NCBI GenBank assembly: GCA_947305245.1
Contig: CAMZDG010000021.1
Span: forward strand, 1 to 44,954
Reading direction: 5' to 3'
Length of the DNA: 44,954 nucleotides
Origin: an uncultured Lachnospiraceae bacterium
Lineage (GTDB): Bacteria; Bacillota; Clostridia; Lachnospirales; Lachnospiraceae
Both the position numbers and the translations under genes were made by a program. Below are positions 11,345 to 19,165 of the stretch, piece by piece. Every line of letters starts with the position of its first letter. The stretch's first letter is position 1. The notes below the pieces were generated by a model that did no database searches, was not told the origin of the DNA, and saw nothing but the letters and a program-made list of their open reading frames with translations.

Positions 11345-12253
11345 ATGAACATCAATCAAATAAAATATGTGTTGGCGGTTGCCAATTCTTCTTCCATGCG
11401 TGAGGCGGCAACAAAGCTGTACGTGTCGCAGCCTGCACTTTCCAGTTCGATCATGGAGCTGGAAAATGAGCTCGGCATTCTGATCTTCGAGCGTTCAAAC
11501 AAGGGCATTGTCCTGACGGAGGCAGGGCGGGAATTCCTCACCTATGCGAAGAAGCTGATGGGACAGTACGAAATCCTTGAGGAGAGGTATCTGTCTTCGG
11601 ATAAGGCAAAGGAGAAGTTCTCGGTGTCCACGCAGCATTATAATTTTGCGATCCGTTCCTTCGCCGAGGTGATCCGCCGGTATGAACCGGAGAATTTTTT
11701 GTTCTCCATTCATGAGACAAAGACGCGGGAGGTCTTGGAGAACGTAAGGGACTTAAAGAGCGAAGTTGGCGTCGTTTCCTATTCCGGCAACAACGAGAAG
11801 GTACTAAAAAAGCTCTTAAAGGAGTTTCAGTTGGAATTCGTCCCGCTGATGCAAAGAGAGACCTATGCTTACGTCTGGAAGGGACATCCCTTTGCAGACC
11901 GTAAGGAAATCTCCCTCGAAGAGCTTCGGGATTACCCCTGCATTTCCTTTGATCAGACGGATGACAGCAACTTTTATCTGACGGAAGAAGCGATGGCGGA
12001 TTATGATTTCGCAAAGCTGATCAAGTCGGATGACCGTGCAACGACGATGGAGCTGATTGCCAGCCTTCAAGGATATTCCGTCGGCTCTGGCATGCTTTCA
12101 GAACAGGATGCGATCCTGAAGGGAATGATCTCCATTAAGTTAAAAGAGGAAGACACTCTTACTATCGGATACATTACGAGAAAGGGTAGCAGGCTTTCCA
12201 TGTATGGGAAGGCGTACATAGAAGAATTGTTGAAATTTCGCGAGCTTTCATGA
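11345..12253 (+). CDS. LysR-family transcriptional regulator
   Basis: A 302-aa regulator with an N-terminal winged helix (INQIKYVLAVANSSSMREAA, LYVSQPALSSSIMELENELG, FERSNKGIVLTEAG) and a C-terminal periplasmic-binding-like effector domain. The start at 11345 is chosen because AAAGGAGCG precedes it and the LysR domain begins at once; the upstream in-frame ATG at 11321 adds eight unrelated residues. It lies between the iscSU operon and serine acetyltransferase, so a CysB/CysL-like role in sulfur assimilation is likely, but the sequence does not identify the co-inducer. Confidence 0.87.
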   Translation: MNINQIKYVLAVANSSSMREAATKLYVSQPALSSSIMELENELGILIFERSNKGIVLTEAGREFLTYAKKLMGQYEILEERYLSSDKAKEKFSVSTQHYNFAIRSFAEVIRRYEPENFLFSIHETKTREVLENVRDLKSEVGVVSYSGNNEKVLKKLLKEFQLEFVPLMQRETYAYVWKGHPFADRKEISLEELRDYPCISFDQTDDSNFYLTEEAMADYDFAKLIKSDDRATTMELIASLQGYSVGSGMLSEQDAILKGMISIKLKEEDTLTIGYITRKGSRLSMYGKAYIEELLKFRELS

Positions 12254-12327
12254 TGAAATGAAGCCAAGATGCAAAATTACAAGAGCAGTTGGTTCTTGAT
12301 AATATGGGCTGCAGGAAGGAAAACATA

Positions 12328-13287
12328 ATGGATGGCGCAGGCAGAGAAGAAGAGATCGGTCAGGTTTTGCAGAAAATTTTGAACGATTATGAAGGCGGCA
12401 AAACAATCGATGAAATCAATCTATATAATAAACCGAACAAGCCGGAGGTACATGACCTGATCAAGTCTCTTTTTGGAATCGTATATCCCGGCTACTTCAT
12501 GGACAGATGTCTCAAAACGTCTCATCCCAAATCGTATTTGGCCGTAACGATCGAGGATGTTTTTTATCATTTAAGCGAGCAGATTTATTTAGCCTTGACC
12601 TATTGCAAAAATCGGGGAAACTTGTCGGAAGAAGAAAAAAGGCAGGAGAGTTATCGAATTTGCAAAGACTTTTTCGAAAAAATGCCGAAGATACGCGAAT
12701 ACCTGGAAACAGACCTGAAGGCAACCTATGACGGAGATCCTGCAGCGGGAAGCTATGAGGAGATCATATTGGCTTATCCGGGATTGATGGCGATCACGGT
12801 CTACAGACTGGCACATGAATTATATCTTGATCAAGTTCCAGTGCTTCCGAGGCTGATGACGGAGTATGCGCATTCAAGAACGGGAATTGACATACATCCT
12901 GGCGCTTCCATCGACAGATTCTTTTTTATTGATCATGGAACGGGAATTGTCATTGGTGAGACCTCTGTGATCGGTAAGAACGTTAAGATCTATCAAGGCG
13001 TAACGATCGGAGCGTTATCGACCAGAGGTGGACAGAAATTGTCCGGGAAAAAGCGTCACCCTACCATTTGCGATAACGTGACGATCTATGCGGGAGCCTC
13101 CATCCTTGGCGGTGACACTGTGATCGGCGAAAATGCCGTGATCGGAGGTAATGCGTTTATTACCAGCAGCGTTGCTGCGAACACAAGAGTGAGCATGAAG
13201 AATCTGGAGATGGAATATCAGACAGGTGAAAATGCTCATAAAAGCGAAGAACTCACGCAGAGTGAGGAATGGTATTACATTATTTGA
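12328..13287 (+). CDS. cysE: Serine O-acetyltransferase
   Basis: Makes O-acetylserine, the carbon skeleton for cysteine. The C-terminal half (about residues 190-285) is a left-handed parallel beta-helix of hexapeptide repeats: GIDIHPGASIDRFFFIDHG, IVIGETSVIGKNVKIYQGV, then HPTICDNVTIYAGASILGG. The histidines in the DIHPGA and IDHGTG stretches are the expected catalytic ones. The N-terminal helical region is long, giving 319 aa, as in the extended (EpsC-type) serine acetyltransferases of Clostridia. ATG 12328 has AGGAAGG eight bases upstream; earlier in-frame starts at 12289 and 12304 lack one. A terminator follows at 13297-13328. Its product feeds the CysK paralogues downstream. Confidence 0.92.
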   Translation: MDGAGREEEIGQVLQKILNDYEGGKTIDEINLYNKPNKPEVHDLIKSLFGIVYPGYFMDRCLKTSHPKSYLAVTIEDVFYHLSEQIYLALTYCKNRGNLSEEEKRQESYRICKDFFEKMPKIREYLETDLKATYDGDPAAGSYEEIILAYPGLMAITVYRLAHELYLDQVPVLPRLMTEYAHSRTGIDIHPGASIDRFFFIDHGTGIVIGETSVIGKNVKIYQGVTIGALSTRGGQKLSGKKRHPTICDNVTIYAGASILGGDTVIGENAVIGGNAFITSSVAANTRVSMKNLEMEYQTGENAHKSEELTQSEEWYYII

Positions 13288-13296
13288 GAGGATTCA

Positions 13297-13328
13297 AAGG
13301 GCACTTGCGATAAGCAGGTGCTCTTTTT
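13297..13328 (+). terminator. Intrinsic terminator after cysE
   Basis: AGGGCACTTGC (13298-13308) pairs with GCAGGTGCTCT (13314-13324), with G-T pairs allowed, followed by a T run. It separates cysE from the first cysteine-leader operon. Confidence 0.8.
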
Positions 13329-13374
13329 GTATGACGCGCAATAAGAAATGCTTATCACAAGCGATCAGGTTTCG

Positions 13375-13407
13375 GGATTTTACAAATCCTCATTCCTAGC
13401 GTAAGAT
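13375..13407 (+). promoter_or_regulatory. Candidate promoter of the first cysteine-leader operon
   Basis: TTTACA (13379-13384), 17 bases, then TAAGAT (13402-13407). The -35 region sits in a perfect inverted repeat, GGATTT at 13375-13380 and AAATCC at 13384-13389. Unlike the other two leader operons there is no copy of the 18-mer operator here, so this operon may answer to another regulator. Confidence 0.45.
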
Positions 13408-13472
13408 AAACACATCTTCAAAACAACCCCAAAAACAAGGATGAAGAAATAACTGCGAAAGGAGCAACGGTG

Positions 13473-13562
13473 ATGAAGATTTACAATACTGGCAAGAAGG
13501 AGAATACGATGATGATGTGTTGCTGTTGCTGCATGACGCGTAGATTCATACAGTCTAGTTAG
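13473..13562 (+). CDS. Cysteine-rich leader peptide 1 (29 aa)
   Basis: A short reading frame with AAAGGAG at 13458-13464, eight bases before ATG 13473. Codons 13-21 read Met-Met-Met-Cys-Cys-Cys-Cys-Cys-Met; the Cys codons are TGT TGC TGT TGC TGC (13518-13532). Eight residues follow before TAG. The frame ends 34 bases ahead of an intrinsic terminator. The segment ACAGTCTAG (13550-13558), in its last codons, can pair with the 3' arm of that terminator. This is the layout of a transcription-attenuation leader peptide sensing Cys-tRNA charging. The peptide itself probably has no function as a product. It precedes a glutathionyl-reductase-like gene and an amino acid ABC importer. Confidence 0.8.
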   Translation: MKIYNTGKKENTMMMCCCCCMTRRFIQSS

Positions 13563-13630
13563 AGTATCCATGAAATTTGAATGCAGACAAATGGCAAACA
13601 GTTTCAGCGGTGCTGGACTGTTATTTTTTT
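13550..13630 (+). promoter_or_regulatory. Attenuator 1: antiterminator strand and intrinsic terminator
   Basis: The terminator stem starts AACAGTTT at 13597-13604 and closes with GGACTGTT at 13615-13622, around AGC/GCT with a GGT loop, followed by seven T (13624-13630). The competing strand is ACAGTCTAG at 13550-13558, which makes nine consecutive pairs (one G-T) with CTGGACTGT at 13613-13621. A ribosome stalled on the Cys codons leaves that strand free; a ribosome at the stop codon covers it, so the terminator would form when cysteine is plentiful. Confidence 0.72.
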
Positions 13631-13708
13631 ACCTAAAATGCGAGAGTGCGAAGCACGAAGCGATCGGCTTGATACAATTAAAACAAAAATGAAAAGGAGA
13701 TCAAAACC

Positions 13709-14941
13709 ATGGGAAATAGTTGCAGTTTAAGTTTTCATAAAGCACAGAACGTAAAAACGGATTATACGGATGAACTCGCGGAGAAATTCGCAGCAGAGGC
13801 AGGCGGCCTCGCACCGAGACCCAACGAGCAGAAGGATGAGACCAATGAGAGAGGCGTTTTTGTACGCCAGCCGAACTCCTTCATCGTACCCTTCGGCGAC
13901 AAGGAAGGAGAGCATAAGGCAGAGGCAAATCGCTTCGCCATCTACTGGGCGCACGGGTGCAACTGGTCCAATCGTCCCGTGATCGCGAGAGACCTGCTTG
14001 GTCTTGAGAACGTGATCGCAGACCAAACCACAAGCCACTCTGGTGAGACCAACAAGTATGGTCACGGCTTTGCAGATCAGAAGGATTTCAAGGATCCCAT
14101 CACGGGAGTTCACTTCCTCTCAGAGTTTTATAAGAATGCGAACCCTGATTACAAGGGCCGCGCAACGACGCCGACCTTTGTTGACGTTGTTGAGAAGAAG
14201 GCAGTCAACAATGACTACCACAGACTTTCCAATTACATCGAGGTGCAGTTCCGAAAGTTCCAGCCCGTGGATGCGCCGGACCTGTATCCCAAGAAGTACA
14301 GAAAAGAGATCGATGAGTTCAACGACTGGCTCTTCCCTCATATCAACAACGGGCACTATCGCATGGCATTTGGCGTTTCATGGGAGGCTTATAACGAGGG
14401 CTATGAGGACTTCTTCGACTCCCTGGAAAAGCTCGACAAGAGACTGGAAACCAACCGTTTCATCTTCGGTGATTATGTAACCGATTCCGACATCAGAGCA
14501 TATGTTTCCCTGGTGAGATGGGAGACCGGATACTATAAGTCCATCGGTCCCATGAAGAAGAGAATTACCGAATACAAGAACATTTGGGGATATTTAAGAG
14601 AGCTGTATTCCATCCCGCAGTTCGCAAAGTACACCTTCTTCCGCGAGGGCCGCGGCATTGGCGACAGCAGGGGATTCTTCAAGGGTTATGAGGACCGCAT
14701 TGTTCCCCTGATCCCCTTCGAGGAGATTTGGAAGACCGATCATGAGAGAGCAAAGCTTTCCGCAGATCCCGAGAACCTGTTCTTAAAGCATCCCGCAGGG
14801 GAGACGCCGGAGGAATACCAGTCCGAGATTTCCGAGACCATTTGGAATTCTCCTTCCTGGGAGGACAGAGAGCCCACCAACTACAGACCTGAATTTGACA
14901 TCACCGTAAATCCCTTAAAGGGACTTTTGAAGAATGAGTAA
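13709..14941 (+). CDS. Glutathione S-transferase-like protein (glutathionyl-hydroquinone reductase family)
   Basis: A 410-aa protein resembling the YqjG/ECM4 group. The N-terminal thioredoxin-like domain has FAIYWAHGCNWSNRPVIARD; Cys84 aligns with the catalytic cysteine of the SLACPWAHR motif in these reductases, though the following residues differ (NWSNRP instead of PWAHR). The C-terminal all-helical GST domain contains NNGHYRMAFGVSWEAYNEGY and FGDYVTDSDIRAYVSLVRW. Family members reduce glutathionyl conjugates. Most Clostridia do not make glutathione, so the thiol partner here is uncertain. First gene after attenuator 1 and just upstream of an ABC importer, it may cleave a mixed disulfide or thioether of an imported cysteine derivative. 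That role is inferred. Confidence 0.78.
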   Translation: MGNSCSLSFHKAQNVKTDYTDELAEKFAAEAGGLAPRPNEQKDETNERGVFVRQPNSFIVPFGDKEGEHKAEANRFAIYWAHGCNWSNRPVIARDLLGLENVIADQTTSHSGETNKYGHGFADQKDFKDPITGVHFLSEFYKNANPDYKGRATTPTFVDVVEKKAVNNDYHRLSNYIEVQFRKFQPVDAPDLYPKKYRKEIDEFNDWLFPHINNGHYRMAFGVSWEAYNEGYEDFFDSLEKLDKRLETNRFIFGDYVTDSDIRAYVSLVRWETGYYKSIGPMKKRITEYKNIWGYLRELYSIPQFAKYTFFREGRGIGDSRGFFKGYEDRIVPLIPFEEIWKTDHERAKLSADPENLFLKHPAGETPEEYQSEISETIWNSPSWEDREPTNYRPEFDITVNPLKGLLKNE

Positions 14942-14961
14942 AAGACCGGAGGAAACAGATC

Positions 14962-15816
14962 ATGAAAAAGAAACTTTTATCTATATTCGCATTGGCACTT
15001 GTATTTACTTTGTTGGCAGGAACCCTTACGGGCTGCGGAAATGATGTTTCGAAGGCGAGCGCCGCAGGAGCAGATGCGGCGCCGAGAAAGATCGTGGCAG
15101 CAACCGGCGGCGGTCCCAGACCTTTGGTTTACACCGATGATGACGGAAACATTACCGGACATAATACGGAGCTTTTGAGGGCAGTCTTTGAGAAGCTTCC
15201 TCAGTACGAACTCGAGATCGTACGGGTTGACGGAGTATCCTCCATTATCACTGGCGTAAATTCCGGGGTATATCAGCTAGGTTTCAACAATCTTGCTAAG
15301 AATGAGGAAAGAGAAAAGCTGGTGCATTATACGGATCCCATCATGGTAAATGAATATTTGGTAGTATTTCGTAAGGACATTACCGCAGATCCCGACAAGG
15401 ATCTTTCCCAGTTCGCCGGTCTGACCTATGTTGGCGGCGCTGGAAATGACAAGACGACCGTGATCGAGGATTACAACGAGGAGCACCCTGATCAGCAGAT
15501 CAAGATCGAGTATTCCTCCGCCGACATCGTATCTCAGTTGACGGACGTAGAATCCGGAAGATATGACATCATGCTGATCGATGCGCCCATGTACAACGCC
15601 TATTACAGCAAGGAGTATCCGCTGGAGCTAAACACCTATAGCCTAAAGGGCAGAACATCCACGAAGTATACGTTTTTCGTAGTAGCTTATGGGGATGATC
15701 AGCTTTATGAGGACATTAACAAGGCGTTGGCAGAAGTGATCGCAGACGGCACTTCCACGAAGCTTTGCCAGGAGTTTTTATTTGGTGAGTTTTCTCCTAC
15801 CATCGCTGACAAATAA
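14962..15816 (+). CDS. Amino acid ABC transporter substrate-binding lipoprotein (cystine-type)
   Basis: A 284-aa extracellular binding protein. The signal peptide MKKKLLSIFALALVFTLLAG leads to a lipobox ending TLTGCG, so Cys25 is the lipidated residue. The mature part is a family 3 solute-binding protein (PLVYTDDDGNITGHNTELLR, GVNSGVYQLGFNNLAKNEER, DAPMYNAYYSKEYPL). Close relatives bind cystine, S-substituted cysteines or other polar amino acids. It is followed by its permease and ATPase, and preceded by the cysteine attenuator, which supports a sulfur-containing amino acid as ligand. Confidence 0.88.
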   Translation: MKKKLLSIFALALVFTLLAGTLTGCGNDVSKASAAGADAAPRKIVAATGGGPRPLVYTDDDGNITGHNTELLRAVFEKLPQYELEIVRVDGVSSIITGVNSGVYQLGFNNLAKNEEREKLVHYTDPIMVNEYLVVFRKDITADPDKDLSQFAGLTYVGGAGNDKTTVIEDYNEEHPDQQIKIEYSSADIVSQLTDVESGRYDIMLIDAPMYNAYYSKEYPLELNTYSLKGRTSTKYTFFVVAYGDDQLYEDINKALAEVIADGTSTKLCQEFLFGEFSPTIADK

Positions 15817-15834
15817 GTAAAAGAGGTGACGTAA

Positions 15835-16578
15835 ATGAAACTATTTGATTGGAAATTGGTCTTTGATCAGATCCCGCCCATCCTTAGCGCGTTGCCGGTC
15901 ACAATTGAATTAACGCTCATCGCGACCTTGATCGGTTATGTGCTGGGACTGCTTTTGGCGCTGATCAAGATCAATAAGATCCCAGTGCTGCGACAGCTAG
16001 CTGTGTTATACATTTCAATCATTCGCGGTACGCCGATCCTAGTGCAGCTTTACGTTACCTATTACGGCATACCACTGATCCTGAAGTATCATAACATGAG
16101 GTTTGGAACAAACTACAACCTGAATGCCATTCCGGCCATTCTCTTTGCTATCATTGCGCTTGGCCTGAATCAGTCAGCCTTTGATTCCGAGATTATCAGA
16201 GCAGCCATCCAATCGGTGGACAAGGGACAGATCGAGGCGGCAAAAACCTTGGGAATGACAGGGTTTCAAATTCTTAGAAGGGTCATCCTTCCCCAGGCGG
16301 TGATCGTGGCCCTTCCCTCCCTTGGAAATTCCCTGATCTCATTGATCAAGGGAACCTCCCTGGCATTTACGGTGGCAGTCGTGGATCTGACGGCGCAGGG
16401 CCGTATCCTTGCAGGTAAAAACTTCCGCTATTTTGAAGTGTATTGTTCCCTCGCGATCATATACTGGGTGATCACGGTAGTGCTTGAGAATGCATTCAAG
16501 GTTTTGGAGAAGAAATTTTCCATACCAGATCAGCCGAAATCACCCGCGAAGGAAAAGGTAGAGGGAGGCGTTGCGTAA
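15835..16578 (+). CDS. Amino acid ABC transporter permease
   Basis: A 247-aa inner-membrane permease of the HisM/GlnP/TcyL type with about five membrane segments. The ATPase-docking EAA loop reads EAAKTLGMTGFQILRRVILPQA. The His/Glu/Gln family signature is present at the N-terminus (ALPVTIELTLIATLIGYVLG). Its stop codon directly abuts the ATG of the ATPase gene, indicating tight co-expression. It forms the membrane pore for the lipoprotein encoded upstream. Confidence 0.92.
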   Translation: MKLFDWKLVFDQIPPILSALPVTIELTLIATLIGYVLGLLLALIKINKIPVLRQLAVLYISIIRGTPILVQLYVTYYGIPLILKYHNMRFGTNYNLNAIPAILFAIIALGLNQSAFDSEIIRAAIQSVDKGQIEAAKTLGMTGFQILRRVILPQAVIVALPSLGNSLISLIKGTSLAFTVAVVDLTAQGRILAGKNFRYFEVYCSLAIIYWVITVVLENAFKVLEKKFSIPDQPKSPAKEKVEGGVA

Positions 16579-17343
16579 ATGAGTTACATAGAGATCAGAG
16601 GCTTATGCAAGAAATTTGGAGACAACGTGATCTTGGACCACGTGGATCTGGACATTGAAAAAGGTGAGGTCGTCGCGATCATTGGTCCTTCCGGAACGGG
16701 AAAGTCAACGCTCCTTCGGTGCTTAAATCTCTTGGAGAAACCGGAGGCGGGGACGATCAAGGTGGACGACCGGACCTATGACCTAAAGACAAAGGATCGA
16801 AGGGTGAAACAAAATCTTCGAAGGGAATCATCGATGGTATTTCAGCAGTTTAACCTGATCAAAAATAAGAATTCCCTCGAGAACGTGGAAGAGGGACTAC
16901 GCATCGTAAAGAAGCTTGGTAAGGAGGAGGCAAGAAAGAAGGCATTGGGTGCCTTGGAGCATGTTGGAATGTCAGACAGACTGTATCATTATCCAAAGCA
17001 TCTGTCCGGAGGCCAGCAACAACGCGTTGCCATCGCAAGGTCGCTGGCGATGGAGCCTAACCTGCTGCTCATGGATGAACCGACTTCGGCTTTGGATCCA
17101 GAGCTGGTAGGCGAGGTGCTTGTCACGATCAGGGAAGCCGCAAAGGCAGGAAACACGACACTCCTCGTGACGCATGAGATGAATTTTGTAAGGAGCGTAG
17201 CCAATAAGATCATTTTCCTGGAGAACGGGAAGGTTGTTGCGAGCGGTGCGCCTAAGGAGATCTTTGGATATCCGAATAATGACAGGCTAAAGGAATTCCT
17301 GGCGAAGATAAACATGCTCGAAGGTGCAGAATATAACATCTAG
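16579..17343 (+). CDS. Amino acid ABC transporter ATP-binding protein
   Basis: A 254-aa ATPase. Walker A GPSGTGKST at residues 36-44, Q-loop in MVFQQFNLI, signature LSGGQQQR from residue 142, Walker B LLLMDEPTSALDPE and the switch His in LLVTHEMNF. It matches the polar amino acid (GlnQ/TcyN) subclass. It energises the permease encoded immediately upstream. Confidence 0.94.
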   Translation: MSYIEIRGLCKKFGDNVILDHVDLDIEKGEVVAIIGPSGTGKSTLLRCLNLLEKPEAGTIKVDDRTYDLKTKDRRVKQNLRRESSMVFQQFNLIKNKNSLENVEEGLRIVKKLGKEEARKKALGALEHVGMSDRLYHYPKHLSGGQQQRVAIARSLAMEPNLLLMDEPTSALDPELVGEVLVTIREAAKAGNTTLLVTHEMNFVRSVANKIIFLENGKVVASGAPKEIFGYPNNDRLKEFLAKINMLEGAEYNI

Positions 17344-17353
17344 GAGGTAGCAA

Positions 17354-18532
17354 ATGAAAATTAGTTCAGTTGACATTATAAAATTTAAAGAACATCCCGA
17401 GCATGGGCAAACGCCGGTGCTCGTTCGGATCAATACGGACGAAGGAATCTACGGATACGGCGAGGCAGGCGTATCCATTGGGAATTACTCCCTGGGCAGC
17501 ATTGAAATCCTAAAGGGTTTTGCCAAGATGATCCTCGGGAAGGATCCCCTTGCGAACGACGTAATTTATGAAAAGCTTTCCAATGCCTTTTGGTCAAAGG
17601 GAAACGGCGGCGTGATCTTTGCGGCGATCTCAGCAATAGATGCTGCACTTTGGGACATTAAGGGCAAATACTTTAACAAGCCAGTTTATGAACTTTTGGG
17701 CGGCGCACACAGAACGAAGATCAGGGCTTATGCAAGCCAGCTGCAAAACGGATGGAAGTATGAGAATTTCCTGGGAGCACCCGGGGATCTGGAATTCTTA
17801 AAGGATGCGGTGCAAAGCGCCGTAGACGAGGGCTATGATGCCATAAAGATCGACTTTTTCAAGCATTTTGACGGTAGCCGGCTTGATTTTTATGAAGGCA
17901 GAAATCATCTCTCCCTGAGAACCTTAAAGGAAGTAGATCAAAAGTTGGATGCCGTAAAGCAGATCATTGACGGTAAGGCAGAGCTGATCCTGGAAAATCA
18001 CTGCATCACCACTGCACATACGGCAATTCAGTTTGCAAAGGTTGCGGAGCCTTACGATCCGATCCTTTTGGAGGAGCCTGCAGATCCTCTTGACATTCAT
18101 GATTACGAGAGGATCAAGGAAGCGACGAACATTCCACTGGCTACCGGGGAGAGAACCTATACCAGAAGAGGTTTCCTGCCATTTTTAGAGAGAAACGTAC
18201 TCGACGTGCTGCAGCCTGATCTTGGCAACTGCGGAGGGATCACGGAGGGTCGAAAGATCGCGGATCTTGCAGAGCTTTATGGCATCTCCATTCAGACCCA
18301 TACCTGCAATACTTCTTTAAGCGTTGCGATCGCACTGCAACTCGAGGCGGCCATTCCGAACTTTATCATCCATGAGCATCATACCTCGAATACCTTCCGG
18401 CATGACCGTGAAGAATTCCTTTATGATTATCAGCCCGTGAATGGCTACTTTGACCTTCCCACGTTGCCCGGGCTTGGAAATGAACCTACGGAGAAGACCT
18501 TGGCGGAATCGACGATCATTACCGTGAAGTAA
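17354..18532 (+). CDS. Enolase superfamily (mandelate racemase/muconate lactonizing) protein
   Basis: A 392-aa protein with an N-terminal capping domain and a C-terminal modified TIM barrel, closest in feel to the mannonate/galactonate dehydratase (RspA-like) subgroup. Candidate metal ligands are Glu214 (LILENH), the Glu in LLEEP (240/241) and Glu266 (ATGERTY). Lys165 and Asp167 occupy the second-strand KxD position, and QTHTCNTSLS is at the seventh strand. The usual Asp at the first ligand is Glu here. RBS TAGGAGG precedes it by six bases. It lies between a sulfur-type ABC importer and a GNAT gene; whether it acts on a sulfur compound or a sugar acid cannot be told. Confidence 0.85.
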   Translation: MKISSVDIIKFKEHPEHGQTPVLVRINTDEGIYGYGEAGVSIGNYSLGSIEILKGFAKMILGKDPLANDVIYEKLSNAFWSKGNGGVIFAAISAIDAALWDIKGKYFNKPVYELLGGAHRTKIRAYASQLQNGWKYENFLGAPGDLEFLKDAVQSAVDEGYDAIKIDFFKHFDGSRLDFYEGRNHLSLRTLKEVDQKLDAVKQIIDGKAELILENHCITTAHTAIQFAKVAEPYDPILLEEPADPLDIHDYERIKEATNIPLATGERTYTRRGFLPFLERNVLDVLQPDLGNCGGITEGRKIADLAELYGISIQTHTCNTSLSVAIALQLEAAIPNFIIHEHHTSNTFRHDREEFLYDYQPVNGYFDLPTLPGLGNEPTEKTLAESTIITVK

Positions 18533-18553
18533 GAAGAGAGGAGAACGAAAACC

Positions 18554-19066
18554 ATGGAAGCATATCGCGTGACAAAGGATTCGGATGCCTATCTTTTTAA
18601 GGCATATGACTATGCAAGGATCGATGCGTTCACCTTTGGACAGGGAATCCCGATCGACAGGGAATTCGGACATGAGGATCCCATTGACGAGAACTATCTG
18701 GCCGTGGTGCTTTTGGAGGATCATAAGCCAGTGGCCGGATGCCGCGTGACCTTCCCGGAGGAAGGGATCGGAAAGATCGGGCGTGTCTGCGTGACCCGTG
18801 CCTATCAACGGAGCGGGGCCGGAACGCAGCTGATCCGGGAGGCAGAGAAGTGGATCACCGAGAAGGGGATCAAGCATATCGTGATCAACAGCCAGGATCG
18901 TGCACAGGCTTTTTATGAAAAGCTCGGGTATGTCCTGAACCCTGAGGTGAATCCCGGCGTCTATGAGAATCATTTCGAGGGAGACAGGGAGGCCGGGAAG
19001 CATGGCTATGTGCCAAAGAAGAATCCGATGGGCTTTGCCTGCGTATTGGTTGAAAAATTTTTATAA
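18554..19066 (+). CDS. GNAT family N-acetyltransferase
   Basis: A 170-aa acetyltransferase. The acetyl-CoA loop is RAYQRSGAGTQLIREAE and the terminal helix-strand is DRAQAFYEKLGYVLNPEV. It has a C-terminal extension with a basic GKHGYVPKKNPMGF stretch. Last gene of the attenuator-1 operon, with the M20 hydrolase opening the next operon. In B. subtilis a GNAT and an M20 deacetylase flank an amino acid ABC importer for salvage of S-modified cysteine; the same grouping here suggests N-acetylation of an imported cysteine conjugate. Substrate is inferred only. Confidence 0.82.
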   Translation: MEAYRVTKDSDAYLFKAYDYARIDAFTFGQGIPIDREFGHEDPIDENYLAVVLLEDHKPVAGCRVTFPEEGIGKIGRVCVTRAYQRSGAGTQLIREAEKWITEKGIKHIVINSQDRAQAFYEKLGYVLNPEVNPGVYENHFEGDREAGKHGYVPKKNPMGFACVLVEKFL

Positions 19067-19079
19067 AAATATTTACTAA

Positions 19080-19113
19080 ACCTATTGACATAGTAGGTTA
19101 ATGATGATAATAT
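19080..19113 (+). promoter_or_regulatory. Promoter with Rrf2-type operator, site 3
   Basis: The identical 18-mer at 19080-19097 holds -35 TTGACA (19085-19090); after 17 bases comes -10 TAATAT (19108-19113). The transcript would begin near 19120 and run into cysteine leader 2. Confidence 0.78.
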
Positions 19114-19165
19114 GTGCTTACTTGATACAAAACATTTCAAACGAAAGGGAAAGGAGACGAGCATT

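Noticed and set aside
12254..12327. T-box or SAM-type riboswitch before cysE
   Set aside because: The 74-base gap is too short and shows no T-box core, specifier stem or terminator.
13473..13562. Cys-rich peptide as a bacteriocin, RiPP precursor or metallothionein-like protein
   Set aside because: No modification or export genes are adjacent; position between promoter and terminator, and complementarity to the terminator arm, fit an attenuation leader better.
13518..13604. Pairing of the Cys-codon run (CTGTTGC) with the 5' side of terminator 1
   Set aside because: It is imperfect (bulge) and would give the opposite logic to the stronger nine-base pairing at 13550-13558; kept only as an alternative fold.
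19060..19080. AAAAATTTTT inverted repeat after the GNAT gene as a terminator
   Set aside because: The stem is entirely A-T and lacks a GC-rich base; probably AT-rich promoter upstream sequence.
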